The notes beneath the pieces are model-generated. The model did not search any database and was not told the origin of the DNA. It saw only the letters and a program-made list of their open reading frames with translations. A stretch of 64,000 nucleotides of DNA. Origin: Roseibium sp. MMSF_3412 (GTDB taxonomy: Bacteria > Pseudomonadota > Alphaproteobacteria > Rhizobiales > Stappiaceae). The position numbers and the translations under genes were made by a program. This document shows, in pieces, positions 8,948 to 17,434 of the stretch (position 1 is its first letter; each line of letters starts with the position of its first letter). Where the stretch lies: assembly GCF_030733265.1 (NCBI RefSeq), contig NZ_JASHJI010000007.1, positions 62,001-126,000 of the forward strand, in the 5' to 3' direction.

Positions 8948-9355
8948 TCACGGCTGGATTTGGGTAACGTCGTCCTCGGGCGTCACCAGCCTGCCTTCTT
9001 CGGCCTTGTAGAAATACTGGCTGGCGACCAGCCATCCCTTCAATGGTCTCAGCATCGGGATGCAGGTGAGGAGGATCAGGGGCAGGGTCGTGACCAGGTG
9101 CACCCAGTAAGGGGCCGTGAAGGCGATCTCGAGCCAGATCGCGAAAGCGACCGCGGGCACGCAGCCAAAGCAGATCACGAAGAAGGCCGGGCCATCGGCG
9201 GGATCCGCGAAGCTGTAGTCGAGACCGCAATGATTGCAGCCGGATTTCATCTTCAGGAACCCGTCAAAGATCTTGCCTTCGCCGCAACGCGGGCAGCGGC
9301 CCTTGATACCCGTCTGGATCGGTGAAAGCTTCGGCCAGCTCTGGTTCGTGTTCAT
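8948..9355 (-). CDS. DUF983 family membrane protein
   Basis: A 135-residue protein. It has an N-terminal zinc-ribbon-like part, GRCPRCGEGKIFDG and CNHCGLDYSF (two CxxC pairs). Two hydrophobic helices follow (PAFFVICFGCVPAVAFAIWL and LVTTLPLILLTCIPML). This is the DUF983 architecture; its function is unknown. A well-matched promoter with a TGACTG/CAGTCA operator lies upstream at 9421-9449, and the same half-site occurs in the promoter of the adjacent mocR-type gene. A second DUF983 protein is encoded at 50485-50955. Confidence 0.88.
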   Translation of the reverse strand: MNTNQSWPKLSPIQTGIKGRCPRCGEGKIFDGFLKMKSGCNHCGLDYSFADPADGPAFFVICFGCVPAVAFAIWLEIAFTAPYWVHLVTTLPLILLTCIPMLRPLKGWLVASQYFYKAEEGRLVTPEDDVTQIQP

Positions 9356-9420
9356 CGGCCTTCCAGTCCTGCGAAATCTCCGGAAACACGTTTATCGCGT
9401 TTCGCTTTGTGCCGTCATTC

Positions 9421-9449
9421 ATATAATGACTGTAATTGCATGCAGTCAA
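9421..9449 (-). promoter_or_regulatory. sigma70-type promoter with embedded inverted-repeat operator (DUF983 gene)
   Basis: Read on the minus strand, -35 TTGACT (9444-9449) is separated by exactly 17 bp from -10 TTATAT (9421-9426). The inverted repeat TGACTG-N10-CAGTCA (9427-9448) fills the spacer, so a bound protein would occlude polymerase. TGACTG also occurs twice at the mocR promoter, about 1.5 kb away. Repression by that MocR-type protein is inferred. Confidence 0.6.
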
Positions 9450-9532
9450 AATATGATATTGTGGCGCATAGTCAAGAGACTCCGCTGCGGCAAATTGGCT
9501 GCTTTCGGCTCTGCGTTCAGCGTCGCCCGCCC

Positions 9533-10927
9533 TCAGAAATAGACGGAGGACCCCACTGGTGATGCCTCGAGGGTCTGCGAGAGGACTTCAAGCGCATGCC
9601 CAAGCTGCGTCCGGTCCACCGGACCTCCAAGACCTATGCGGACACGCTCGGCCGGTGTTCCGCGCGCCGTGAATGCATCGGCCTCGGTGATTCCGATCGG
9701 CAGGTTCCGGAGCTGGCTGACAAGGGCCGAGCGGGTCCAGCCGCCAGGAAGCCCGAGCCAGAGGTGAAACCCTTCCGGATCGGCCAGATAGTCCTGCCTG
9801 TGTAGATGCTGCGCGGCGAGTTGCTGCCTTGCCGCGCTTTCCGAACGGATGTGATCGAGAAGCAGAAAGGCGGTACCGTCTTCGATCCAGCGGGTCGCCA
9901 GGGCGGTCATGATCGGAGACGGCATGACCTGTGATGTTCTGACTGCGCGTGCGAATTTCCATCGCGCCCCGGTGCCCGGCGCGAGAACGTAGGCGAGCCG
10001 CAAACCTGCACCGAGCGTCTTGGAAAGGGAGCCGATATACCAGGTTGATTCGGGTGCGAGCGCAGCGAACGGAAGGGGCGCTTTGCGGCAAAGCTGACCA
10101 TAGGCGTCGTCTTCGAGAATTGCGATGCCGCCTCTTTCCGCGCATTCGACAAGCTCTTTGCGGCGATGGTAGGGAACTGTTTTTGTTGTCGGGTTTTGAA
10201 TTGTCGGGTTCAGGTAGAGGGCTTTCAGACGGCCTTCGCCTATGGCCGAGTGCAAACTGTCGGGAAGGACGCCGGCTTCATCGGTCTCCAGCCCGATCAG
10301 TTCCAGCCCGAACTGGGCCGCAAGTGAGCGGATGCCGGGATAGGTGATGTCTTCACATGCAAGCTGATCGCCCGGTTCCGTTGTTGCGGCCAGGATGTGG
10401 CCCAGAGCGGACTGGGCACCGGACGCGAACAGGATCTGCGATGGTTCGGTCGGGAGGCCGGTATTTTCAAGCCAGCGGGCTGCTGCAAGCTGATCCTGCT
10501 CGGCTGTGTCGAGGGTCTGATAGCGCAGCAACGGCATCAGTTCGCCAGAGAGCGCGCGGTAGCCCGCCTGCATTTTGGCGTTAAGCTGACGATCGCCTGG
10601 CTCCGGCGGCAGGTTCATGGAAAAGTCAGGCGCGCAGATCCGGGTTGAGCCGGCCTCGGAGCGGTCTTTGGAGCCTGCGTCGCTCGGATCAGTGACAAAC
10701 GTGCCGCTGCCAACCTGGGACGACAACAGGCCGCGCCGCCTTGCTTCCGTATAGCCGCGCGCCACCGTCGTAAAATCCAGGCCAAGGATCTTCGCCAGTT
10801 GCCGCTGTGCGGGAAGCCGGTCACCCGGTGAGAGCCTGCCGCTGGAAAGGTCGGATGCAATACTGTCGGCAATGGCAATGTAGCGCGGGGCATCGCTGTT
10901 CTTTAGGTCGGGGTGCCAGTCGGTCAT
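9533..10927 (-). CDS. MocR-type regulator (GntR wHTH + class I aminotransferase domain)
   Basis: A 464-residue protein. Residues 10-80 form a GntR winged helix-turn-helix (LSPGDRLPAQRQLAKILGLD, then VGSGTFV). Residues ~110-460 form a fold-type I aminotransferase domain with the PLP-anchoring Lys in GSLSKTLGAGLRLAYV. MocR proteins sense PLP or amino-compound ligands and usually bind direct or inverted repeats. The ATG at 10927 is preferred over an upstream TTG (10960), which lies inside the promoter/operator. Its own promoter and that of the downstream DUF983 gene share TGACTG sites. No pdxST or GABA genes are nearby, so the regulon is not obvious. Confidence 0.9.
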   Translation of the reverse strand: MTDWHPDLKNSDAPRYIAIADSIASDLSSGRLSPGDRLPAQRQLAKILGLDFTTVARGYTEARRRGLLSSQVGSGTFVTDPSDAGSKDRSEAGSTRICAPDFSMNLPPEPGDRQLNAKMQAGYRALSGELMPLLRYQTLDTAEQDQLAAARWLENTGLPTEPSQILFASGAQSALGHILAATTEPGDQLACEDITYPGIRSLAAQFGLELIGLETDEAGVLPDSLHSAIGEGRLKALYLNPTIQNPTTKTVPYHRRKELVECAERGGIAILEDDAYGQLCRKAPLPFAALAPESTWYIGSLSKTLGAGLRLAYVLAPGTGARWKFARAVRTSQVMPSPIMTALATRWIEDGTAFLLLDHIRSESAARQQLAAQHLHRQDYLADPEGFHLWLGLPGGWTRSALVSQLRNLPIGITEADAFTARGTPAERVRIGLGGPVDRTQLGHALEVLSQTLEASPVGSSVYF

Positions 10928-10940
10928 GCGGTGTGTCGTC

Positions 10941-10994
10941 TTTCGGTAAATTGACTGCAAATGACTGTATACCGAAACAGAATTGATTTGTCAT
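10941..10994 (-). promoter_or_regulatory. mocR-type promoter with TGACTG direct repeats
   Basis: On the minus strand, -35 ATGACA (10989-10994), a 17-bp spacer and -10 TATACA (10966-10971) make a plausible promoter. TGACTG occurs at 10952-10957 and 10962-10967, a direct repeat with 10-bp (one helical turn) spacing that covers the -10 to the start point. An outer inverted repeat TTTCGGTA/TACCGAAA (10941-10948, 10970-10977) brackets both. The layout suggests autorepression. Confidence 0.5.
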
Positions 10995-11041
10995 TATCTG
11001 TATGTGCCGCCGTGATGGTGCGTCTGCAAGCCGGGGTGGGT

Positions 11042-12202
11042 CTATATGCGATCGAGAACTTCGACGGAAAGGATTGTCGGCAGGTGCCGGGCGATTTCTT
11101 CCCAGCTTTCGCCTTCGTCAAAGCTTGCGAAGAGCGAGCCTGAATTTGTGCCGAAGTAAAGACCTGCCGGGTCCCGTTCATCGCCTGCCATCGCCTGGCG
11201 CAGAACCGTGAAGAAACACGCCTCTTGCGGCAATCCTTCGCGCTTGGCTTGCCAGTTTTGCCCGCCGTCCGAGGATTTCCAGACTGCAGCTGCCGCATCC
11301 GGAGGAAAACGGCCGGCGGCATCGCCGTTGAGCGGAAACGTCCAGACGGTTTGGGGATCGCGCGGATGAACCCGGATCGGGAACCCGAACGTGGAGGGCA
11401 GCCCGTCATTGATGCTGTCCCAGCTGCGGCCGCCATCTGCCGAGCGCCAGACCCCGTGATGGTTCTGCTGGTAAAGCAGATCAGCGTCGCCCGGTGCACG
11501 CATCATGTTGTGTACGCAGTGGCCCGTTTCTCCGTCCTTTGGTCCGGCCGGATGGGCGTGCCCTTCGCAGGCGGCGGCATTGGACAGGCGGTTGCGCCGT
11601 TCCCAGCTCGCGCCGCCATCTTCCGTCGCAAAGACACCGGCCGCGGAAATACCGATCCAGAGTTTTTCCGGGTTCTTCGGATCGCCGACGATCGTGTGCA
11701 GGACAAGACCGGCCGCACCCGGGTTCCAGCTTTCTGCCGAAGGGTGGTTCTGAAGGCTCTCCAGATTTTCGAAGGTGACTCCGTTATCGGCGCTTTTCAG
11801 GAGCATGGCAGGTTTGGTGCCCGCATAAAGAGTTCCGTTCGAGAGACCGAGCGACCAGATCTGGGAAAATGTGTCGGTAAAGGGAAGGGGCTTATCGATC
11901 CATCCGATCATTTTGGCAAAATCAGGATCCATTGCCGCCCAGTCGTCGATCTTTCCCTTGGTGAGCTTGGACAGGTCCCAGCTGTCGCCGCCATCACTGG
12001 ACCGCCAGACGCCAGCCCCGTTCCAGTCACCGCCGCCACCGGCCCAGAGCCGGCCCGTTTCCGGATCGCCGATCACATGGTTGATTGGCCAGCCGTCGCA
12101 ACAAGGTCCCTTGACGGTCCAACCGGTTCGCTCGCGACCTCCGGCAACAAGAAAGGCTCCCTTGGTCGTGCCGATCAGGATTGTGAGATCTCCGGAACGC
12201 AT
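11042..12202 (-). CDS. BNR/Asp-box beta-propeller protein (sialidase-like fold)
   Basis: A 386-residue protein with repeated Asp-box motifs: SSDGGDSW, TEDGGASW, SADGGRSW, SSDGGQNW and a degenerate SFDEGESW. This pattern indicates a six- or seven-bladed propeller like sialidases and photosystem-stability-factor-like proteins. There is no signal peptide, and the sialidase Arg triad was not identified, so a glycosidase role should not be assumed. HxxxH-type segments (EGHAHPAGP, HCVHNMM) are conserved-looking. It is divergent from the amidohydrolase gene across a 179-bp AT-rich intergenic region. Confidence 0.8.
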   Translation of the reverse strand: MRSGDLTILIGTTKGAFLVAGGRERTGWTVKGPCCDGWPINHVIGDPETGRLWAGGGGDWNGAGVWRSSDGGDSWDLSKLTKGKIDDWAAMDPDFAKMIGWIDKPLPFTDTFSQIWSLGLSNGTLYAGTKPAMLLKSADNGVTFENLESLQNHPSAESWNPGAAGLVLHTIVGDPKNPEKLWIGISAAGVFATEDGGASWERRNRLSNAAACEGHAHPAGPKDGETGHCVHNMMRAPGDADLLYQQNHHGVWRSADGGRSWDSINDGLPSTFGFPIRVHPRDPQTVWTFPLNGDAAGRFPPDAAAAVWKSSDGGQNWQAKREGLPQEACFFTVLRQAMAGDERDPAGLYFGTNSGSLFASFDEGESWEEIARHLPTILSVEVLDRI

Positions 12203-12381
12203 TGCAGGGCCTCCTCTGAACCATTGTGAATTTTATCATGAAATGGTCGTGAGGGCTTTGGTTGAACGCTATTTTTGCAGTTCAAACGGGCTCAAACATC
12301 AATTTAATTGGAAAAATAATAAAAAAGTCGATTTTATGGATGGGTCTGGTAGGTAAAGTCTGGAAGCTGGAAAGGGGAAGC

Positions 12382-13275
12382 ATGTCGGGTGCGCAGTTAA
12401 CAACCGGTTTTGCAGGCATCTTGCTTGCGTTGTTGATGTCGGTCGCCGCTGCCGACGGAGACCATGAGCCGATCGGGGATGATGTCTGGAACCTTCCGTT
12501 GTTCGATGCTCATGTGCACTACAAGGAACCGGCGTGGGATCGCTATCCGGTCAGCAGCGTTGTGGAACTCATGGACGAAAACGGGGTTGCCATGGCGCTG
12601 GTTTCCTCCACGCCGGACGAGGGCACCATCATGCTGTGGGAATACGCACCCAACAGGGTCGTGCCCGAGCTTCGCCCCTATCACGGTGCAGCCGGATCTT
12701 CGAACTGGACAAAGGCGGAGGGCATGGACACCTACCTTGAAGAACGGCTGGAAAGCTATCCGCACGAGGGCATCGGAGAGTTCCATATCCGGCAGTTGGA
12801 TATGTCCGACGAGCCGTTGTTCCGCAAGATCATCGCGATGGCAAAGGAGCGGGACATTTATCTCCATGTGCATTCGGGAACGGAACCGATCCGCTGGCTC
12901 TACGGTCTCGATCCCGAGGTGAAGATCATCTGGGCCCATGCCGGACTGAGCACCGCTGCGCCGGAGGTTTACGAACTGATGGATGAGTATCCCGAGCTTC
13001 TCGCCGACACTTCCTTGCGCGAATACAGCATTCTCGGGCGCGGGGAGAACCTCGACCCGCAATGGCTTGAGATCATTTTCGATTTTCAGGACAGGCTGAT
13101 GATCGGCAGCGACACGTGGGTCAACAGCCAGTGGGACAGCTATTCCGAGATCATGACGATGAACAGGCTCTGGCTGTCGAAGCTGCCTCGGGGCGTCGCG
13201 GAGAAAATTGCATACAAAAACGCAGAGCGCTATTTCGGCCGTGACATTTCCCTGGACCAGATCGGTACGAAATAG
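12382..13275 (+). CDS. secreted amidohydrolase-family protein (TIM-barrel)
   Basis: A 297-residue protein from the ATG at 12382, preceded by an AAGGGGAAGC ribosome site. An earlier in-frame ATG at 12262 would place 40 residues ahead of the signal peptide. The signal-like N terminus is LLALLMSVAAADG. Metal-binding motifs of the amidohydrolase_2 type are present: LFDAHVHYKEPAWD near the N terminus, LHVHSGTEP, IIWAHAGLS and a C-terminal GSDTWVNSQW. The substrate is unknown; family members include decarboxylases and lactonases. The upstream region (12203-12381) is strikingly A/T-rich and probably holds the promoters for both divergent genes. Confidence 0.85.
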   Translation: MSGAQLTTGFAGILLALLMSVAAADGDHEPIGDDVWNLPLFDAHVHYKEPAWDRYPVSSVVELMDENGVAMALVSSTPDEGTIMLWEYAPNRVVPELRPYHGAAGSSNWTKAEGMDTYLEERLESYPHEGIGEFHIRQLDMSDEPLFRKIIAMAKERDIYLHVHSGTEPIRWLYGLDPEVKIIWAHAGLSTAAPEVYELMDEYPELLADTSLREYSILGRGENLDPQWLEIIFDFQDRLMIGSDTWVNSQWDSYSEIMTMNRLWLSKLPRGVAEKIAYKNAERYFGRDISLDQIGTK

Positions 13276-13308
13276 GTGCGGTGAGGAACGACCAGCGCGA
13301 AACGCAAT

Positions 13309-13959
13309 TCAGACCGGCCATATGAGGTGCGGGTCGGAATCGCTTTCCGCTCCAGTCAGGACCCGGGCCCCGGTCACCTTGGTCTTCCCGGTCGCAACGA
13401 GTTCAAGGGCTTTCGGATAGATCCGGTGTTCGACTTCAAGGACGCGTGCCGCCAGCGTGTCGGGCGTGTCCTGGTCGAGCACCGGAACCGCGCCCTGGAT
13501 GATGATTGGCCCGTCATCCATTTCAGCAGAGACGAAGTGAACCGTTGCTCCATGCAGTTTTACGCCTTCGTCCAGCGCACGTTCATGGGTCGCAAGGCCC
13601 TTGAAGGAGGGCAGGAGAGCCGGATGTATGTTGATCATGCGGCCCGACCACGCGTTTACCAGGAAAGGTGTGAGGATGCGCATGAAACCCGCAAGCGCGA
13701 CGAGATCGATCCGGTGTTCCTTGAGTACGGTGTCGACCGCTTTTTCGAATGCTTCACGGTCGCCGGCAAAACCGGTGTGGTCGACCACCGCGGTCGGAAT
13801 TCCGAACTCAGCCGCCCGCTCCAACCCCTTTGCATCAGGCCGGTTTGAAACGACAAGCGCGATTTCGGCAGGGTAGGAGGGGGCCATGGCCGCTGAAATG
13901 AGCGCGCCCATGTTCGATCCGCGACCGGAAATGAGAACAGCTGTGCGTTTGCGGCTCAT
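13309..13959 (-). CDS. purN: phosphoribosylglycinamide formyltransferase
   Basis: A 216-residue 10-formyl-THF-dependent GAR transformylase, step three of purine synthesis. [12 protein letters not shown] is the phosphate-binding loop. The catalytic stretch is [13 protein letters not shown] (Asn and His), and [14 protein letters not shown] carries the catalytic Asp. The start codon overlaps the purM stop by 4 bp, so the two are translationally coupled in the usual purM-purN order. Confidence 0.97.
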   Translation of the reverse strand: MSRKRTAVLISGRGSNMGALISAAMAPSYPAEIALVVSNRPDAKGLERAAEFGIPTAVVDHTGFAGDREAFEKAVDTVLKEHRIDLVALAGFMRILTPFLVNAWSGRMINIHPALLPSFKGLATHERALDEGVKLHGATVHFVSAEMDDGPIIIQGAVPVLDQDTPDTLAARVLEVEHRIYPKALELVATGKTKVTGARVLTGAESDSDPHLIWPV

Positions 13960-15038
13960 CCGGAAAATCCGAGGCTGTTGTCGAAGAGGACCGGCGTGTC
14001 CCCGCCAGCTTCGATCCTGCCGATAACCGCGACGGTCTCGCCATTGTCACGCAGGACACCGGCAACGGCGTCCGCTTCATCCCTGGAGACGGCAATCACC
14101 ATGCCGACGCCGCAATTGAAGGTGCGCAGCATTTCGCTTTCGGCGACACCGCCGGTCTGCGCGAGCCAGGAGAAAACCGCGGGCGGGTCGATCATCGAAA
14201 GGTCAATACGGGCCGAGCAGTCGTCCGGGAGTACACGGGGCAGGTTTTCCGGCAGGCCGCCTCCAGTGATATGCGCCAGCGCCTTGATGCCACCTGTTTC
14301 CTTCAGGGCCGCCAGAAGCGGTTTGACGTAGATCCGGGTCGGTTCCATCAGCACTTCACCAAGCGACTTGCCTGTTTCGAAAGGAGCGTTGTCTGACCAG
14401 GAGAGACCGGCAAGTTCCATGATCTTGCGCACCATGGAGTACCCGTTCGAGTGCACACCGGACGATGCGAGACCGAGAAGCACATCGCCTTCGGCCACGT
14501 CGCTGCGCGGCAGGATCTGGCCCCGTTCGACCGCGCCGACCGAAAAGCCTGCGAGATCATAGTCGCCGTCGGAATACATACCCGGCATTTCAGCCGTTTC
14601 TCCGCCGATCAGAGCGGCTCCGGCAAGCTTGCAGCCGTCTGCGATGCCGGCGACAACATCACTCGCCGTGTCGACATCAAGTGCGCCTGTTGCAAAATAG
14701 TCGAGGAAAAACAGGGGCTCTGCGCCCTGGACGACGAGATCGTTGACGCACATTGCGACGAGATCGATGCCGACCGTGCGATGCTGTCCTGTCTCGATCG
14801 CAATCTTCAGCTTGGTCCCGACACCGTCATTTGCCGCGACCAGGATCGGATCGTGAAAGCCTGCACGCTTCAGGTCGAACAGGCCGCCAAATCCGCCAAT
14901 GTCGCTGTCCGCGCCAGGCCGTGACGTTGCCTTGACCAGTGGTTTGATCCGGTCGACCAGGGCATTCCCCGCATCGATGTCGACACCGGCGTCGGCATAG
15001 GTCAGGCCATTGCTTCCTTCGGCTTTGGACGGGCTCAT
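13956..15038 (-). CDS. purM: phosphoribosylformylglycinamidine cyclo-ligase
   Basis: A 360-residue AIR synthetase, step five of purine synthesis. [19 protein letters not shown] is the family N terminus. [11 protein letters not shown] and [13 protein letters not shown] are the ATP and substrate motifs, and [14 protein letters not shown] and [16 protein letters not shown] are in the C-terminal half. I start it at the ATG 15038, which has TGGAGC seven bases upstream; an in-frame TTG at 15077 is less likely. Coupled to purN downstream. Confidence 0.97.
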   Translation of the reverse strand: MSPSKAEGSNGLTYADAGVDIDAGNALVDRIKPLVKATSRPGADSDIGGFGGLFDLKRAGFHDPILVAANDGVGTKLKIAIETGQHRTVGIDLVAMCVNDLVVQGAEPLFFLDYFATGALDVDTASDVVAGIADGCKLAGAALIGGETAEMPGMYSDGDYDLAGFSVGAVERGQILPRSDVAEGDVLLGLASSGVHSNGYSMVRKIMELAGLSWSDNAPFETGKSLGEVLMEPTRIYVKPLLAALKETGGIKALAHITGGGLPENLPRVLPDDCSARIDLSMIDPPAVFSWLAQTGGVAESEMLRTFNCGVGMVIAVSRDEADAVAGVLRDNGETVAVIGRIEAGGDTPVLFDNSLGFSG

Positions 15039-15280
15039 GGCTGCTCCAGACGTTCGTTTGCGGGGTCGGTTGCCCAAGACCTTGTCTTGTCACTGCCGCG
15101 CATACAGCCTTGTGCCGGTTTTCACAAGGGCTGCGCCGCCTGTTCACTTGCAAATCCACCTCTTGACCGGGCAATGTTCGACAACCTATGAGCAATGCGC
15201 GGGAAAAATACGTATCTTGTCATGTATACTACCGCTGACTTTTCGAGACCCATTCCCGGTCATTGCCCGGAGGAACATTT

Positions 15281-16366
15281 ATGACTTTGCGCCGTCAGGT
15301 TCAGTTCTGGTTGCTTTCCCTGGCCGTTTTCTGCGTTTTTCTCTACATCTTTTCCGGTGTGCTTTTGCCTTTCGTCGCCGGAATGGCCGTTGCCTACCTG
15401 CTCGACCCGGTGTGTGACCGTCTCGAGCGGCTTGGCATGGACCGGCTTTGGGCAACCCTGACCATCCTTTTTTCTTTCATCCTGGTGCTGGTGCTGTTTT
15501 TTATCCTGCTGGTGCCGGTCCTCGGCAATCAGCTGGCCTCGTTTCTTGAGAACTTTCCCGACCTGGTGCGCAGGCTTCAGGTCCTGCTTCAAAAATACTT
15601 TCCGGCCAACCTGGCAAGCCTTGCCGGCCTGTCACCGGAAGATCTCCAGGCGTCGATGACGGATCTTATCGGGCAGGGGGCTTCGTTTGTCGGCAAACTC
15701 GCGCAGTCGATCTGGAGCGGGGGACAGGCATTGCTGTCGATCCTGTCGCTTTTCGTGATCACACCGGTTGTCGCGTTCTACCTTCTCCTGGACTGGGATC
15801 ACATGGTCGAGCGGATCGACAGCTGGATCCCGCGTGACCACCTGGAGGAAATCCGGGGTCTTGCCAGGGAAATGGACGCGGCTGTCGCTGGTTTCGTTCG
15901 CGGTCAGGTTTCGGTTTGTGTCATCCTGGGTATTTTCTACGCGGTTTCGCTGGCGCTCGTCGGGTTGAATTTCGGGCTTCTGATCGGCATGGCTGCCGGC
16001 CTCGTCAGCTTCATTCCATTTGTTGGTGCAGCGCTTGGTTTCGTTCTGTCCATCGGCGTTGCGCTTGTCCAGTTCTGGCCGGACTGGCCGTGGATACTCG
16101 TTGTCGGTGCCGTGTTCGCGGTCGGCCAGTTCCTGGAAGGCAACATCCTTCAACCGAAGCTGGTCGGGGAAAGCACCGGCCTTCATCCCGTGACCCTCAT
16201 GTTTGCACTTTTCGCCTTCGGTTTTCTTTTCGGCTTCGTGGGCATGCTGATCGCCGTGCCGGCCGCCGCGATGATCGGGGTGCTTGCGCGCTTCGGCTTG
16301 AGACAGTACCTAGCAAGCCCGGTCTACAAGGGAATTGCCCCTTCTTCGACCGCGGGTGAAGAGTAA
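15281..16366 (+). CDS. AI-2E family transporter (permease)
   Basis: A 361-residue integral membrane protein with about seven or eight hydrophobic spans. It has the long amphipathic central segment and the C-terminal motifs of the AI-2E exporter/PerM family, FNFGLLIGMAAG-like, FIPFVGAALGFVLS and GNILQPKLVGESTGLHPV. The ATG at 15281 follows GGAGGAACATTT, a clear ribosome site. The stop is 11 bp before hdaA, so the two are probably cotranscribed; permease plus hdaA is a recurrent pairing. The transported substrate is not predictable from sequence. Confidence 0.92.
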   Translation: MTLRRQVQFWLLSLAVFCVFLYIFSGVLLPFVAGMAVAYLLDPVCDRLERLGMDRLWATLTILFSFILVLVLFFILLVPVLGNQLASFLENFPDLVRRLQVLLQKYFPANLASLAGLSPEDLQASMTDLIGQGASFVGKLAQSIWSGGQALLSILSLFVITPVVAFYLLLDWDHMVERIDSWIPRDHLEEIRGLAREMDAAVAGFVRGQVSVCVILGIFYAVSLALVGLNFGLLIGMAAGLVSFIPFVGAALGFVLSIGVALVQFWPDWPWILVVGAVFAVGQFLEGNILQPKLVGESTGLHPVTLMFALFAFGFLFGFVGMLIAVPAAAMIGVLARFGLRQYLASPVYKGIAPSSTAGEE

Positions 16367-16377
16367 GTGACGGGATA

Positions 16378-17058
16378 ATGGCGGAACCACCGCGCCAGTT
16401 GCCTTTGGAGTTGCCGCACGAGGCCGCGCTCGGGCGTGAAGACTACCTCGTGGGTGCCTCCAACAAGGCCGCATATGAGCTGCTGGAAAGGTGGCCGGAC
16501 TGGCCGTCACCCGTTGTTGTTCTTGCTGGTCCCGTCGGATCCGGCAAAAGCCACCTTGTGCAGGCCTTTCAGGACGAAAGCGCCGCCCGCGTCGTCGCTG
16601 CGCCCGATCTTGCCGATGACATGGTCGATGAACTGGCCACAGCGCCTGCGGCCGTTGTTGAAAACGCACATCTGGGTGTCGATGACACGGCGCTGTTTCA
16701 TCTCCTCAACGCGTCCCGGCAGGCCGGCAAGACGGTTCTGATCACCAGCCGCACGTGGCCGGTGAGCTGGAAGCTTTCGCTGCCCGACCTGATGTCCCGC
16801 CTGCGTGCCGCCACACCGGTCGAAATCCTCGAACCTGACGATGACCTGTTGCGAAGGGTTCTCGTCAAACTCTTTGCCGACCGTCAGATTTCGGTGGACA
16901 TCGGTGTCGTCGACTACCTTGTTGTCCGCATGGAACGGTCGCTGGATGTTGCCATGCGCGCCGTCGAGGCGATCGATCAGGAAGCGCTGGCCGGACGTGT
17001 CAAAATAACCAAGCCTCTTGCGGGTCGTGTTCTTGAAGATGTGCATAAGGGGCGTTGA
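16378..17058 (+). CDS. hdaA: DnaA regulatory inactivator HdaA
   Basis: A 226-residue DnaA-like AAA+ protein that, in Caulobacter and relatives, promotes DnaA-ATP hydrolysis with the beta sliding clamp. The N-terminal QLPLEL (residues 7-12) fits the clamp-binding motif. Walker A is GPVGSGKSHLV, the Walker B region is AAVVENAHLG, and LITSRTWPVSWKLSLPDLMSRL is the sensor/arginine-finger region. There is no DnaA domain IV for DNA binding. It lies directly downstream of the AI-2E permease. After it comes a 376-bp gap holding an inverted-repeat element. Confidence 0.92.
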   Translation: MAEPPRQLPLELPHEAALGREDYLVGASNKAAYELLERWPDWPSPVVVLAGPVGSGKSHLVQAFQDESAARVVAAPDLADDMVDELATAPAAVVENAHLGVDDTALFHLLNASRQAGKTVLITSRTWPVSWKLSLPDLMSRLRAATPVEILEPDDDLLRRVLVKLFADRQISVDIGVVDYLVVRMERSLDVAMRAVEAIDQEALAGRVKITKPLAGRVLEDVHKGR

Positions 17059-17131
17059 GTTAGCGGGTTGCGACATTGGTTTCATTTGCCTGCCGCGCTC
17101 ACCGTGTTACTCACATTCCAAAGGTCCACGG

Positions 17132-17401
17132 CAAGGGTACGGACACATAAATGAGACTGAAATGGCATGCGAAATGGCAAAATCCCGTCAGGAAGGGTGT
17201 ACAGAGCGGGCTTCCTGCCCGGTCAAGCGCGCTGACGCTGCGGGGTGAAGCCATTTCCATGTCCTTCGGATTTGATCGGCTTGCACTTCCTCCGCGTTGC
17301 GAAAAACTTGAAAATGAGGAGCATTTCCCGCGCTGCCGCGCCTTGATGAGACGCAAACCGCCTCAAACCAATCCGGCCTCTTTTGTGAGTCCGTACCCTT
17401 G
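17132..17401. mobile_element. 270-bp MITE-like element with terminal inverted repeats
   Basis: The 376-bp space between hdaA and ppk1 (17059-17434) holds no convincing gene. Inside it, the left end CAAGGGTACGGAC (17132-17144) reappears inverted at 17389-17401, and the similarity extends inward to about 27 of 34 positions. A short unit with imperfect 34-bp terminal inverted repeats and no transposase fits a MITE or an internally deleted insertion sequence. The ends resemble those of IS5-family elements from memory. I see no clear target duplication. A 90-codon open frame inside (17151-17423) resembles nothing I know. Confidence 0.55.
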
Positions 17402-17434
17402 GGTCACCAAAGCCTGTATCTGAAGGGAAGCACC

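Noticed and set aside
17151..17423. 90-codon open frame between hdaA and ppk1
   Set aside because: It lies inside the inverted-repeat element and resembles no known protein.
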